DNA of 64,000 bases from Lophium mytilinum (GCA_010093605.1 MU004190.1:1757599-1821598); one strand, 5' to 3'. Shown: positions 43,794 to 54,600, counted from the stretch's first letter. Translations and numbers: made by a program. Notes: generated by a model from the letters alone, not told the origin.

Positions 43794-44295
43794 ATGGCGA
43801 AGAAAGGTACGCCACCAGCTTCTTCACTTATCTCAATGGCTCGCCCTCTTCGCCTATCAATCCGATCCTGTTCCTCTTATCGCGCATAAGTCCCGTAAAT
43901 CGTCGGAGCAATGAGTGCATCAGTCCAGGGCAGGGCGATAAGAAGCCTTGCAGCAGAGATTTTGAAGTTTCTGCTAACCTAGCTGCCAGCGAAATCCCGC
44001 ACCGTGATGGTGCGCCTACTCTCAATGGCCATGACGGGATATTTCCGATCCATGATGAGGCCGCGACAACATCGACCGCTGAGTATGCTCAAATACGACC
44101 CGATTGGTACGTCTACGCCCTACGCCTCGACCCACGTAACGAACACCCGGCGATTGTAGAACTTGGGGGGCTTGATATTGGGATGTTGGGATTGGAACGG
44201 GATCAGTTGTGATGAATTAGTCTACGGCAGAGCTAACACTGTTGGCAGTGCGGAAGAAGGTCCTCTTTCTTGAGCAAAAGAGGGGTGGGAAATAG
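43794..44295 (+). CDS. MRPL39: Mitochondrial large-subunit ribosomal protein bL33m
   Basis: Three small exons: 43794-43806, 43990-44106, 44249-44295; introns of 183 and 142 nt have donors GTACGC and GTACGT, branch GCTAAC in both, and acceptors GCCAG and GGCAG, all in phase. The 58-residue product begins [20 protein letters not shown], continues [16 protein letters not shown] and ends [15 protein letters not shown], which is the bL33 fold of mitochondrial ribosomes (L33 family, equivalent to yeast Mrpl39). It is very basic, as expected for an rRNA-binding protein. The exons are too short to stand out as open frames, and the first holds only 13 coding bases. Gene name by homology. Confidence 0.88.
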
Positions 44296-45701
44296 ATGCG
44301 GCTGGTGCTTTGAGTACGACGATCGAATTCTCTCCGTTTTCGCCCTGGACGATCAAATTGGGTTTGCGTGTACGATACTCGCTTTCGAAGGAATAGACCC
44401 TGGCGAAATAGAGCCATCACACTATGTTGGACTGGGCCGTGCGGGTGATAGATCCCACGCAGACTTCAATAGGCATACCTTCGATGCGGCAGGACGGACA
44501 ATAGCGACGAATGTTGGTGGAATATAGATTACCATGTACAATACTGAGGCGGAAGCTGAAAGACCCGCTAGAGGAATGTACTATACAGCATGGACGGCGT
44601 TTCAACGGCCTGTACATTGGACCTGGAACCATTCTTCCGCGTACAAACCGTGCTACACACCGATTTGCATGAGCTGAGATCTCCCTTAAGATGATTGCAC
44701 ATGCAGACTATCAGCTCTCTTACTAATTTCAACGCTGAATGTTCAAGACGTAGCCATCCATGCTCGGGAAAGGGCTCTATTGATTCGAGATGGACAGTGT
44801 TCTACCTGGTCACGTTACTCGAAACATGGTGGCTCACGCTAATTCGACCAGGGTAGTTGATTATGGAAACATCTTACAACCTGCATCAACCATCAATCAT
44901 AGCTCCACGAATCATCCGCCGCAGCTCGGCCACTTTGCAGCTTCAACTGCCAAGGTCTCTTTCAGCTGAACTCCGTCTGCTCGAATTTGAGGCGCGTCGG
45001 GGGGCTATCTCAGACTTTCTCTCCGAATTGAGTTCAACCGTCGTTGGATCATAGGCCGAAATAACAGCAATGGAACTCACATGCTCTTGCAGTCTACACT
45101 CTAGGACAAGTTCGCCATTGGTAATACGTACTGCGCATAGCTGGCATACTCCTATGGTGTTGTTCCGAACGTTCGCTCTCTTATCAACTCGCCAATACTT
45201 GTAACATCGATCTTCCGCCCTACGCCAGCTGGATCCCGAGCCAAGATGTCTAGAGCGGTTTCATCCTTTTGCTATCTGTCATATACAACTAAAGTTCCTC
45301 CGCTATTAAGGAATCAATGGGTCCGTGTGCAGGGCTGAGGACAGGGCTGAGCTGTAACCCCTGGTTCGTTTAGTCTAAAACGGGTTAGCGTTCCGAGTAT
45401 GCAAGTTATCACCCATCCTCGACCACTAGGATAGACTCGATGATGTGGAAATTTGATAAACTGGAGTGCTATGTTTAGAGTTCAGCTGTCAGCCTAGCTT
45501 TAGTCGGGAGTTTGAGATTAGGAAATTGGAATTGACTGAATTGGGGCTGAGGAGCAGATAGTGAGTATATAGATCCGATCAGTCTCTACCAACTTCCTCC
45601 TCATCAGATCCAAACATCTTCAGTCTTCAATATCAACTCTCTCTCAATCAACCCTTCGAACGCCATCCCCGACGCCACCTTTCGACTCAACCTATCCCGA
45701 G
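44296..45701. other. Intergenic, no gene supported
   Basis: 1.4 kb. Short open frames only. A TATA-like GTATATAGATCC near 45563 lies about 135 bp upstream of the DUF1223 start and is followed by a C/T-rich leader (CTACCAACTTCCTCCTCATC), a plausible core promoter. Nothing else stands out. Confidence 0.4.
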
Positions 45702-46481
45702 ATGGCCTCCATCTTCCGCAAAATCTTCCGCAAGAAGAAGAACCCGCCCCTCAAGTGCGAAATCTCCCTCGACGGCCAACCCAGCTTGATGGAATCCGAT
45801 CCCCACCACCAGCACACCGCCGCCTGCTTCATCGATTTCGCGCCCCTCAGCGTCCTCGAGCTCTTCCAATCCCAGGGCTGCGCCTCCTGCCCGCCCGCGC
45901 TTCCTAAGATCCAAGCCGCCGCCGCCAAAGACCCCAACCTCCTCCTCCTGACCTACGACGTCACATACTTCAACAGTTCCACCGGCTGGAACGATACCTT
46001 CGCCAGCAACCAGTGGGACGCGCGCCAGAAGGCGTACGTCAAGAAGTGGGGCCGCGCTGGGCTGTTCACGCCGCAGGTCGTCGCTGATGGCATCGCCGAC
46101 GGGACCGGTGCAGAAGAGGGCGATGTTTACGGCATTGTGGAGGCCGCGAGGGGCACAAAGCTGGCGATGGAATGGCACATCACGCTTGACGTGTCGGAGC
46201 AGGGTTTGAGGATCGATACTGATCTGCAGGAGGCGGAGGTGCATGATGTGCTGATGATCAGATATGAGCCCAAGCTTCAGACGGTCAAGCCGGGGAAGGG
46301 ACCGAACAAGGGCAAGAAGATCAAGCATGTCAATCAGGTGGCGCAGGTCATGAAGGTGGGAGAGTGGCGCGGGGGGAACTTGGATGTGGTCTTGCCCGAG
46401 ATGGTGGGGGATGGGTTGGAGACGGTCGCGGTTGTCCAGCAGGGGCCGGGTGGGCCGATTGTGGTTGCGCAGAAGATCTAG
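45702..46481 (+). CDS. DUF1223 family protein (thioredoxin-like fold)
   Basis: Single exon, 259 residues. The start MASIFRKIFRKKKNPPLK is basic and amphipathic, and could be a mitochondrial or membrane-binding leader. The DUF1223 signature is clear: VLELFQSQGCASCPPALPKI with a C-x2-C pair (Cys60, Cys63), then LLLLTYDVTYFNSSTGWNDTF, RQKAYVKKWGRAGLFTPQVV and ADG, which define the family (Pfam PF06764). Bacterial members are periplasmic or secreted and look redox-active, but no reaction is established. The C-terminal half is beta-rich and Gly-rich. Length is close to family norms. Confidence 0.88.
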   Translation: MASIFRKIFRKKKNPPLKCEISLDGQPSLMESDPHHQHTAACFIDFAPLSVLELFQSQGCASCPPALPKIQAAAAKDPNLLLLTYDVTYFNSSTGWNDTFASNQWDARQKAYVKKWGRAGLFTPQVVADGIADGTGAEEGDVYGIVEAARGTKLAMEWHITLDVSEQGLRIDTDLQEAEVHDVLMIRYEPKLQTVKPGKGPNKGKKIKHVNQVAQVMKVGEWRGGNLDVVLPEMVGDGLETVAVVQQGPGGPIVVAQKI

Positions 46482-47325
46482 TGAGGCTGGGACTGGGGAT
46501 GGTATGATGAGGTGCCAGAGGATCTTAGCTGTGCACACTGCGGGTTTTGGTTGCTAGTTTTCAAGTCTAATCTGTCTGATTTTCGGTAGAAGTTTTAGTT
46601 ACTTTTGAATGATCTTCGTACTTTTCCATCGAACCTTGGGATCAAGTTACTAAAGGTGGCAATAAAGTTAGCAAATCTTTCAGAGCTAGAGCGAGAAAAC
46701 AGATATTCATGACAGGTTATGCTGCGTAAGACACGGGTACGCCACTGCTTGGGGTACCCCCACAGGGTTTTGAAGACTCGAGAGCGATGTCAGAGTTCAA
46801 GCGTTGCAGATTAGACTGCCTCTTGACCGATTACCTGCTCAGCAGTCGGGCTACCCCTAACAGTGGTGTTGAGTGGGCTAATTGGACATTGGTGTAGTGG
46901 TTGTCTCGAGATACTCCCTACGTAGTTTTTCAAACAGACATATTGCTGGGAAACTTTCTATCTTACGTATACCGAATCTGGCATTGAAGATGGAAATCTG
47001 CAAACGACTGTTTCGTCCCGTGACTGTTATTCTAGGCTAGGGTGCCCGGACCACCGAGCGCCGCCGCTCTCCTCTCTCCTCTCCACACCCATCATCTTTA
47101 TCACTCGATATCTAAGCGATCGCCGAATGAAGTCAGTATGAGTGTATAAACAAGCTCTACACTATCTCGCTCTCAATTCAATACGCGGCCGTAAGCCAGC
47201 TATCTCAGATTGTCGTGAGTAATATTTGGCGCCGTATCCAATGCACGCGAATCGACGTCCTGGAGTACAAATTCCTCTTGGCCCGGGTTCAAAGCATTGG
47301 CCAATCTCTGATCAGGTATTTCGAA
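46482..47325. other. Intergenic with one isolated repeat-family copy
   Basis: Holds a single copy of the repeat family of arrays A-D at 46742-46866 (separate entry). The rest up to 47325 has no supported gene. A CT/CCTCTCC-rich stretch near 47070-47100 and AT-rich DNA before the next start are promoter-like. Confidence 0.4.
46742..46866. repeat. Isolated 125-bp MITE-like copy with terminal inverted repeats
   Basis: The left end CCACTGCTTGGGGTACCCCC and the reverse complement of the right end, CCACTGTTAGGGGTAGCCCG, match at most positions. The interior CTGCCTCTTGACCGATTACC matches arrays B and D, and the similarity continues past the right end (TGTTGAGTGGGC against TGTTAAGTAAGC in array D). 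I found no clean target-site duplication, so the true mobile unit may be longer than the region between the inverted ends. Confidence 0.68.
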
Positions 47326-48695
47326 ATGTCATTAGACGCATCTGTGCTTGACAGTATCCTTGCAAAGCATGTTAGTGCTGATAGGACATTGACGGATAAG
47401 CTCCATGCGGCCGCGTTCATCGTCGTCGAAGAACATGGTAAGCCTTGTTGCCTCCTATCAATTTTCTCCTAAACATTGCTCACCGCCGCGTCCGAGCATA
47501 GGTGATACAATGTATGCGAATGCTGTGGGGAGCCTCACCCTCGAGGAGGGCTCTCCGCCATTCTCCTTGGACTCTGTCTGCTGGGTAGCCTCGATGACGA
47601 AACTTTATACTGCTGTAGCTGTGATGCAACTTGTGGAGAAGGGGGTCATTGACTTGGATGATGACGTGGGAGAGTTGATTCCCGATCTCGCAAATAAGCA
47701 GGTCTTGAAGGGTTTCCGAAGAGACAAGACGCCGATCCTAAAGAAATCGACGAAGCCAATCACACTCCGGTAAATCAGCGTATATGGACATCTCTGAGAT
47801 TAAGCGCTTCTACTGAACCCAAGTTAGACATCTACTTACGCATTCAAGCGGATTCTGCTACGACTACTTCAATCGCAATATCAAGAAATGGTCCGCCTCC
47901 GTGGGCCGTGAGATCGACTCTCGGTCGAACACCATGGGGAGCTTTGACTACCCGTTATTGTTTGATCCCGGTAAAGGATGGGTATATGGCATCGGTCTTG
48001 ATCTGGCTGGCCGGATTGTCGAGATCCTCAGCGACTGCACCTTGGAAGAGTACATGCAGCGCAATATCTTCGAACCACTAGGAATGTCGTCAAGCACATT
48101 CTACATATCAGAACATCCAGAGCTTGACAGCCGTCGCGCTGGCATTGGATTCCGCTCATCACCGAATGGGCCGCTGACGTCCCGCGCCGATCCTGCGCCG
48201 TCCAATCGTCCACTAGCTAGGGGAGGTAATGGGATTTATACTACTCCGAACGATTATGCGAAGCTGTTGCGTGCTATAATACATATCGAGGACGGAATCC
48301 TAGGGCCTGACGCCCTCTCCGAGTTCTTCAAGCCGCAGCTGGCTGACCCGAAGCATCTTCAGGTGTTTTGCGACGGTTCAATGCACGATTCTGTCTTTCC
48401 GGAATTTCCTAGGGGAACGGCAATCAATCACGGTCTGGGAGGAGCGATCAATGTGGCAGATGTGCCAGGCAAGCGGAAGAGGGGAAGTATGACTTGGAGC
48501 GGTGCCACAGGCTCGCGTTGGGTATGCTTTACGAGGAAGTTGGGCCTAGATCTTGCTGACGTATTGTAGTTCATTGATCTCGAGATGGGAATAGTAGCAG
48601 TGGTGTTCACCCAGATAATGCGTTTCGTGGATCGCGTAGTGTCGGAGCTATACGACGAACTAGAGAGGGCGGTATATTCAGCTCTCTGTGGGTAG
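47326..48695 (+). CDS. Serine beta-lactamase-like hydrolase/transesterase (class C type)
   Basis: Four exons: 47326-47437, 47502-47769, 47828-48521, 48570-48695; introns of 64, 58 and 48 nt (GTAAGC/CATAG, GTAAAT/TTAG, GTATGC/TGTAG), all in phase; 399 residues. SMTK at 68-71 supplies the nucleophile Ser68 and general base Lys71. LRHLLTHSSGF follows, then KGWVYGIGLDLAGRIVE, where the Tyr matches the class C YxN tyrosine. Also IFEPLGMSSSTFYI, NGIYTTPNDYAKLL and the final strand TWSGATGSRWFIDLEMGIVAV with a GAxG-like replacement of KTG. Fungal members include EstB-like esterases and LovD-like acyltransferases in polyketide pathways; no biosynthetic cluster is visible, so the substrate is open. 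No signal peptide. Confidence 0.86.
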
Positions 48696-49690
48696 AAATG
48701 ATACAGTATTAAGACAATAGTTTGAGCGCTTCTTGTAACTGCTTGAAGAACCTATACATGTGATCAGAATATAGACACGATATTGGGTTCAATGTAGTGG
48801 GAAATATCCTGCTTTTCTAAGAAGAGCTAGATTCCTCGTTACCGCGGTGCCTGATCAGTAAAAGTGCGACAGAACTGTAATATATCCGTGTGTTCGAATG
48901 TATGATCTAGGCCTGTTGAAGATGGTACTGCCAGTCATCGAAACTTAGACTGCCTCGTAGTGATCTATGGTACCCGTGAGCATGTCGCTTACTCAAGGTC
49001 CGAAACGTATAGTGATAGGCGCTGTCGTAGAGCGGCGAGGGAATGTTGCGCCGGGTCGAGCGCCTCGGCTCCAGTCTGATTGAGGTCTTGCAGACGGTTC
49101 TTTGGAGGGATGTAGACGTAAGCTTCCGCCATTAAGGAAGCTGGCTTGTAATTGAGTTTACTGAAAAGGTTTTACTGACCAGATGCTAGTAGGAAGTGCG
49201 GATGGGGACAGGCGCGGGGGGACTCATGGAAGTGATGCTTTCTCGCCAAGCTAGCTTGAGGGTGAATAGCTCGACTCCCTACTCTCCTCTTCATTGACGA
49301 ACCCCTCTACATCTGAGGTTGGTGATTGCTGTCGGCGTGCCTGCTGCGTCTCTCCCTCCTTACCGTCGAAGTGCTCGTCTCTACATGCGAGGCTGGTGAT
49401 TGTTCCCTCCCTCCTCTGTGTAAAAGTACAGTTTGACACCATTTGAGGTGGCGCTCAAAGCTTTTGTCTTAGTAAAACCGACCTTTCTCGATCTCTTTTG
49501 ACGTGCTACAGGACCCCAGACGGTGCTACGCTAGTGTACGAACAGCGTAGAGTCAAATACGACGGCCCAAAGGGTACCATTTCGCTTCTCGGTGTCTCTG
49601 TTTAAGTGTCATCAGGAACGGTGCCAGTGGCAGGTAGCTCATCAAGGTTGCAATAGTGTAGATTGTATTTCTGATTTGACTTCTACTACT
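48696..49690. other. Intergenic, no gene supported
   Basis: About 1 kb. Nothing domain-bearing. A segment near 49482-49552 (TTTCTCGA.., GGACC.., ACGGTGC..) resembles one near 51231-51300 in the same orientation, so a degenerate direct repeat may bracket the coiled-coil gene region. Confidence 0.35.
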
Positions 49691-50158
49691 TCAAGCTCCT
49701 GGAGCCGGAGGATCCTCCCAATCCGGCACTAAGAGCTTTAGAGCCTCGTCGCGCAGTTTCGTCGCTTCATTAGCTTCCTCAAGCGCCTTCTCTAACGCTC
49801 CTATCTGCCTCACAGCCCAGTCAGAATACCTATCGTACTTGGCGTTGAGCTTCTTGATTGTCGCGTCCTTTGCCCTGGACATAGCGTTGAGCTGCTTGAT
49901 GGTCGTGTGCCTTGCCTTGGACTCCTGAGTCCTCTCTGCCTGGACGTTCAAGAGGATTTCTTGTTGCTGCGCGACCTTTGCGTTAGATATCATAAGAGCC
50001 CTTTCAAGTTTCGCAACATCCCCCTTGTTTTCGGTTTGGAGGCGGTCTAGTCTGGCTTCGAGGGTCTCGATTTCGTGATCTCGTGCCCTAATTATTTCAT
50101 CCTTCTCTGCAATCTGTTGCTTGAGTTGCCATTCGGCAGATGCACCTGTCTCATCCAT
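49691..50158 (-). CDS. Small coiled-coil protein
   Basis: Minus strand, 155 residues from ATG 50158 (MDETGASAEWQLKQQIAEKD). Almost the whole length shows heptad periodicity with Leu/Ile at a/d positions (HEIETLEARLDRLQTEN; KLERALMISNAKVAQQQEIL; IGALEKALEEANEATKLRDE), and it ends LVPDWEDPPAPGA. No enzyme domain. The sequence is rich in charged residues and codon use looks constrained, so I take it as coding, perhaps the 3' exon of a larger gene because the upstream DNA is repetitive. A decayed copy lies inverted at about 50930-51150. Confidence 0.5.
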   Translation of the reverse strand: MDETGASAEWQLKQQIAEKDEIIRARDHEIETLEARLDRLQTENKGDVAKLERALMISNAKVAQQQEILLNVQAERTQESKARHTTIKQLNAMSRAKDATIKKLNAKYDRYSDWAVRQIGALEKALEEANEATKLRDEALKLLVPDWEDPPAPGA

Positions 50159-50710
50159 CCCGTCCGGCTCGTCGTCGTCTTAAGGCTGAGGCTGTGGTCT
50201 TCGTCTTGGCTTTGGCCTTCTCTTTCTTTCGGGGTATCTTGGTGAACGGCGAGGAGAAGAGGGAAAAACGGCGAAGGGCTTGACCTTTGAGTAGGCAGGC
50301 GGGTAGAGGGTTCTTTGAGAGGTGATGAGAAGGACCGTAGCCTTTGGATAGGCAGGCGGGTAGAGGGTCCTTTGAGAGGCGGTGAGAATGAGAGTGACCG
50401 GAGCCTTTGAGCGGGCAGGCGGGCAGAGGATCCTTAGAAGAGAGGTCCGATGACGGTGAAAACGGCAACCCTAAAACGGGCGCCTCAAAATCTGGAGAAA
50501 AAAAACAGCGGGTGCCCGAGAGCGAGGAGTATGAAAAGACAGAAAACGGCAACCCTAAAACGGGCGCCTCACAATCTGGAAACGACACGGAGCCCGAAAA
50601 CAAGGGGGGCGTGCGAGTGGCTCGTCTAGTCAATCACGCAGGTACTCTCAGAGAGAGTGGTCTGGACGATTGAAAACGGCAACCCTCAAACGGGCGCCTC
50701 AGAGCTTGAT
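50159..50710. repeat. Minisatellite-like region with two kinds of short repeats
   Basis: About 39-bp units starting GAAAACGGCAACCCTAAAAC occur at 50458, 50542 and 50672; read on the plus strand they encode ENGNPKTGAS-type repeats. To their left, units of about 60-65 bp sharing GGCAGGCGGGTAGAGG recur at about 50296, 50350 and 50416. Both strands carry long open frames here, but repeat-driven openness makes neither convincing as a gene. Confidence 0.6.
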
Positions 50711-50929
50711 GAAAAAGAAGAGAAGTGGGCGATTTTCGCGATGTTATAATAGAGTTGCCGTTAGCGTCATTTCCACAATCACGTGATGTGACTTGGTATA
50801 TGAGAGTTCGTCAACGGATGGAAGAACAGAAGAAATGTCGGCAGCAATGCACGCCTGCAGCAATCACCAGCGTCAGATGTAGAGGAAGCCGTCGGCGGAT
50901 TGGAGTTGCGGAGAAGGATGAAGTGATGG

Positions 50930-51150
50930 GGCGCGGTTTCATGAAATCGAAACGCTCCAAGCCAAACCAAAAACGAGCACATCCAAGCCGAGAACAAGTG
51001 CCTGAAGCCATATGGGAAACAAGCTAAAAGATTATGTAACTCAAGCAACTTGCTTACAAGTCTACTACGACGCGCAAGACGCTGATGGTCGAGACTCGGA
51101 AAGATCTGGCTATCGCTAAAAAGGAGCATAAGGCGAGGTTGTCACGCTAG
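50930..51150 (+). pseudogene. Decayed inverted paralogue of the coiled-coil gene
   Basis: Plus-strand DNA at about 50938-51000 (ATGAAATCGAAACGCTCCAA and on) resembles the coding strand of the 49691-50158 gene around its HEIETLEAR segment. Translation gives EIETLQAKPK but soon runs into stops and changes of frame. A later piece (VETRKDLAIAKKEHKARLSR) has the same Lys/Glu/Leu coiled-coil character. I read it as a broken inverted copy; it is short and the similarity is by eye. Confidence 0.4.
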
Positions 51151-51955
51151 GCAGAAAGAACGGTGGCACACTCCAGCAGCTCGATATCGTCTGAGGTGGC
51201 CTAGAGAGCTAATAGTCTTGCCAAAGTTGGTATTTCTCGAATAGTAATGGCTTACTGAAGGACCTCAAACGGTGCCATATAAGCGAAAACACGCATAGAA
51301 AGAGTAGGTATACCTCACGGATTCGCAGAAAATCAATTTTTATTGCCACTCTCACGCTGTCTGAGGGTCGCTTGGGAAGGAGCTGTATCTGTCCGCCACT
51401 GCATGGGGTCCCTTAGCAAGTTTTTATAGCCCAGACCGAAAAGTCTCTATCTCATTTTCATCTTTCAAAAAACATTGAAGCACCACACGCAGCGGCAGAC
51501 AAGTGTATAAAGGGCAGAACAGCGTGCCACATTTCTCATGGTTCGCGTGGTTGTGAAACTTGAAAGAGTCCTCTTAACATTCAACGTCAACGTCGACCGT
51601 CAGGGCAGAGAAGATGGAGGATTCCAAGGCGAAGGCGGCGCTACCGACAAGCTCAACGGTGGATAGGAGTCCAATAGATGCAGACGAGTTCGGTGAAGAA
51701 AGGATGGAGGGAGGCACGTTGGAAGCAACCACTAGCCTTGGATGCAGGGGGGGAGTCGTCAACAGAGAGGAGGGAGGCAGGTCGACAGCAACTACCTACC
51801 TCAGATGCAGATACGGATATGGAGACGATGAGATAGGGTTGAGTTCTCTTGATTTATCATTTTCTATAGAATTCCACGTCGTTCCTGTCATTTTGGCTGT
51901 CCCTCCCAACTCTTCGTCTCTAGAACTGGAGAACGTCCGGAACCCTACCGCCCGC
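51151..51955. other. Intergenic, no gene firmly supported
   Basis: A 137-codon plus-strand frame (51614-52027) overlaps the 3' end of the opposite gene and repeats a DNA segment within itself: CAACCACTAGCCTTGGATGC near 51727 and CAACTACCTACCTCAGATGC near 51790, each ahead of GGGAGTCG- or GAGGGAGGCAGG-like sequence. It is a short duplication, not a recognisable gene. Confidence 0.35.
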
Positions 51956-52873
51956 TCACCTCCTGCTGCGCTTTGCCGCGTTGATGTCCTCGTCGTCGAC
52001 CTCATCTTGACCAAGGCACTGGGATGACGTACGCGTTCGAATTGTGAGGGGACCGATGGGTGTGATTGGGGCAGGGGGAGCTGAGTATGGTGACTGGAAG
52101 GGGGAAGGTGCGTAGGCTGGCAATTCTTCCCTGAGTCCGGTCGGTCTTCCCAAGGATGAAGTCCGGTCGAGCCTTTGTCCGACATCATTGCGAGCCTTCT
52201 TCCTCAGTTTCTTCAGAGCAGTCTTAGTGAGGCGGGGATTTGAGGTGATTAGACCTGACTGAGACTGAGTGGTGTGGCGTTGGGCGGGTGGCACACCACC
52301 GCGGCGAGACACCAAGAATTCTTCTAACAACCGCAAGCCCTCAGCAACTGCCTGCTTTGATCCGTACTTGACGAGGATGCTGAGGAGCGCGGTCCAGATG
52401 TCTTGAAGATGGTGATCAGTCGCACATGTACCGCCGGTCTCTCCGCTCGGGTTGGGATCGAGAAGCTCACGCTCATAGTGGCGAAACACAGCAAGGACAT
52501 CGTCATCCATGGTGTCATTGGAGAAAGTTCGATTCGGTCGGCTAGCGGGGATTTGGTGGCGAGTGTGGAGTTGAAGTTTAGTCAGGAGCCGTTGAAGCGT
52601 CTGACCGAGAGCGTTGACAATCCATGTCTGGTCCGGAGAGATCTGTGACCGCACTCTTTCGTCTTGGATTGTGTTGTAGACCATAGTCAGGTATTGATGA
52701 GTGGCAGTGGATCCGCGGCCGAACCTCAACCTCATCTCTTTCAGTGTCTCACCGTTATTGACTGCGATTTCTCGCTCCTTTCGAAGCACTTTAGTTTCAG
52801 TCGACAACTGGTCTGAGTCTGGCGCTCCCTGAGAGCCGCTCGCGAAGAGATTGGAGGGATCTGGCTGGGCCAT
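51956..52873 (-). CDS. Hypothetical protein with basic C-terminus
   Basis: Minus strand, 305 residues from the ATG at 52873 (MAQPDPSNLFASGSQG); the frame extends to an ATG at 52975 through leader-like sequence. The N-terminal two thirds are helical and protein-like (LRKEREIAVNNGETLKEMRL, DIWTALLSILVKYGSKQAVA, EGLRLLEEFLVSRRGG). A KKLRKKARND basic stretch, a Pro/Ser/Tyr-rich segment and a terminal AAKRSRR follow, which may be a nuclear localisation signal. No known domain. Opposite-strand frames here are shorter and lack such composition. Confidence 0.5.
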   Translation of the reverse strand: MAQPDPSNLFASGSQGAPDSDQLSTETKVLRKEREIAVNNGETLKEMRLRFGRGSTATHQYLTMVYNTIQDERVRSQISPDQTWIVNALGQTLQRLLTKLQLHTRHQIPASRPNRTFSNDTMDDDVLAVFRHYERELLDPNPSGETGGTCATDHHLQDIWTALLSILVKYGSKQAVAEGLRLLEEFLVSRRGGVPPAQRHTTQSQSGLITSNPRLTKTALKKLRKKARNDVGQRLDRTSSLGRPTGLREELPAYAPSPFQSPYSAPPAPITPIGPLTIRTRTSSQCLGQDEVDDEDINAAKRSRR

Positions 52874-54600
52874 CTTGAGGGAAGGATCGTTCGTTGTTTG
52901 AGAAAGGAGGCTTGTGTGGTCGAGTCTTAGACAAGGTGGGCAAGAGAGGTGGAAGAGGAAGATGGACGAGAGCAAGAAGGTGGAAATCTAGAAAAGTAGA
53001 TATCTCACTTCACTGTCCTCGCTTACGCTAACCGCTAGCGTCTTGGCGACAAATTTCCTGTTCAAAAGCAGGCCACGCCAGTCATCCTCCTTCGTCCTAC
53101 ACCGAACCTTCGCTCTTCCACCTCACTCTTCTTCATCACTCAGCCATCATCAAAACTTCCTGCTGCTTTAAAATGCTCTTGCACTGGTAAGGATTCTTCA
53201 ACTCTGCCCTGTTTCCATCCGAGGTTTCACTGACCCAGCAACAGTTGCCATGCCGAACTCTCTCTGTCTATAACGACTTATCCATCCGCTGGACTCCCAG
53301 GTCTTGGTGCGCTGTCTACAGCGTTTCTACAAAGGCAAGTTCTGCTCGTCGGACCTGCTCCTTCGCATCACTCCCCTCGTTCCATACTCTCGTCGGTTAA
53401 GCAGAATCTGGGTCCTGCGGTCCGGTGCCAGTGTGTCCAGTGTGGTCTGATCCTTGCGCCGAGTCTGGGGAGTGTGATTGCTTCCGGCTGTCTTCGGATT
53501 GCTTCCGGCTTTCGCATTTGCTCCTCGAAATCAATGGCAGGCGAAATGGGCTACAGATCACACGACGTTCGCAATTGGTATCCGCACGTTCTCCTCACTG
53601 TTTCTCTGTATCTGTGTTCTGGGCGCTGCGCGGTTCCTGTGGTGTTCACTGTGTGTCGAGTCTTGCGCCGAGTCTGGGGAGTGCGATTGCTTCCGGCTGT
53701 CTTCGGATTGCTTCCGGCTTTCGCATTTGCTCTCCGAAATCAATGGCAGGCGATCTGGACTATGGAGGCACACACGACGCTCACTCAGGTTTCTGTACGC
53801 CCATCACGTGTACATTTCTAAATGGCGTCAGCATCGTTGAAGGTTCAGTGTAAGTCGTCCAGTGTTCAATGTGGGCCGCGTCCTTGCGCTGAGTTTCAGT
53901 CCTACTCGCCCGACTGGAGCCCAAGCCTGGGGAGTCTAGTGCTCTTCGTATGATGGCAAGCGAAATAGGCGACGGTTCACATGACGCTCGCTGGCGATTC
54001 TCTTGAATTGACATGGCTGGCACCTTGGGTTGGCCCGTTAGGTTTGGTGTATTCATGCGCACGCGTGGTTTCAGATCTTGCTCAGCCCAAAAAGCTGACA
54101 CTTGAATTTCCTGCAGGTTCGAACCCCGAAGACCTAATCACCATCCAATGCTCCAATACCTTGAGAGGCTTCCGAGCTTTTCGAGCCTTCCGAGTTCAAA
54201 GTTACGCTTGAGGCATCCCTATGGCTGGCCAAGGGAAGAGCACCACAAAGATGAAGGAACGAGTTGGATACTTTACAATTTTGAATGGCATATGGCGCTG
54301 GAAACAGGACTCGGAAAGAATTGATGGGATGGCTGGGGAAGTCCGGGCACAGAGATGATAGGAAAACTTACTACATATTTTCGCAGCCAAACTATGTCGC
54401 GCAATCGATATGCACACTTGCAGTGTTGAATTCTTCAATTTGCCATAGTTCAATAGTCTTGAATCTTGTAACCACCGTGAAAAGGCAATTCAAACCATGC
54501 TACTCAGTACTCATACTGCGCTCCGCACACTCCAATCGGTATAACTTCTGCCTCTGCCATTACTAATACCACCTTACAGTACCAATGCGCCTGAGCAACG
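52874..54600. repeat. Gene-poor DNA with ~210-bp tandem duplication
   Basis: A unit beginning TTGCGCCGAGTCTGGGGAGT occurs at 53454 and 53663 (209 bp apart), nearly identical for about 105 bp, with a diverged third copy near 53884. Inside each good copy the word ATTGCTTCCGGCT also occurs twice. Open frames in this stretch are made by the repeat. No gene is called. Sequence from 53000 to 53400 is C/T-rich and without a domain. Confidence 0.6.

Noticed and set aside
50151-50633. 160-codon minus-strand frame upstream of the coiled-coil gene
   Set aside because: Its openness comes from minisatellite repeats; the same DNA is also open on the plus strand.
54110-54135. tRNA-like B box GGTTCGAACCCC
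   Set aside because: No A box at the right distance and the flanks do not fold into a cloverleaf.
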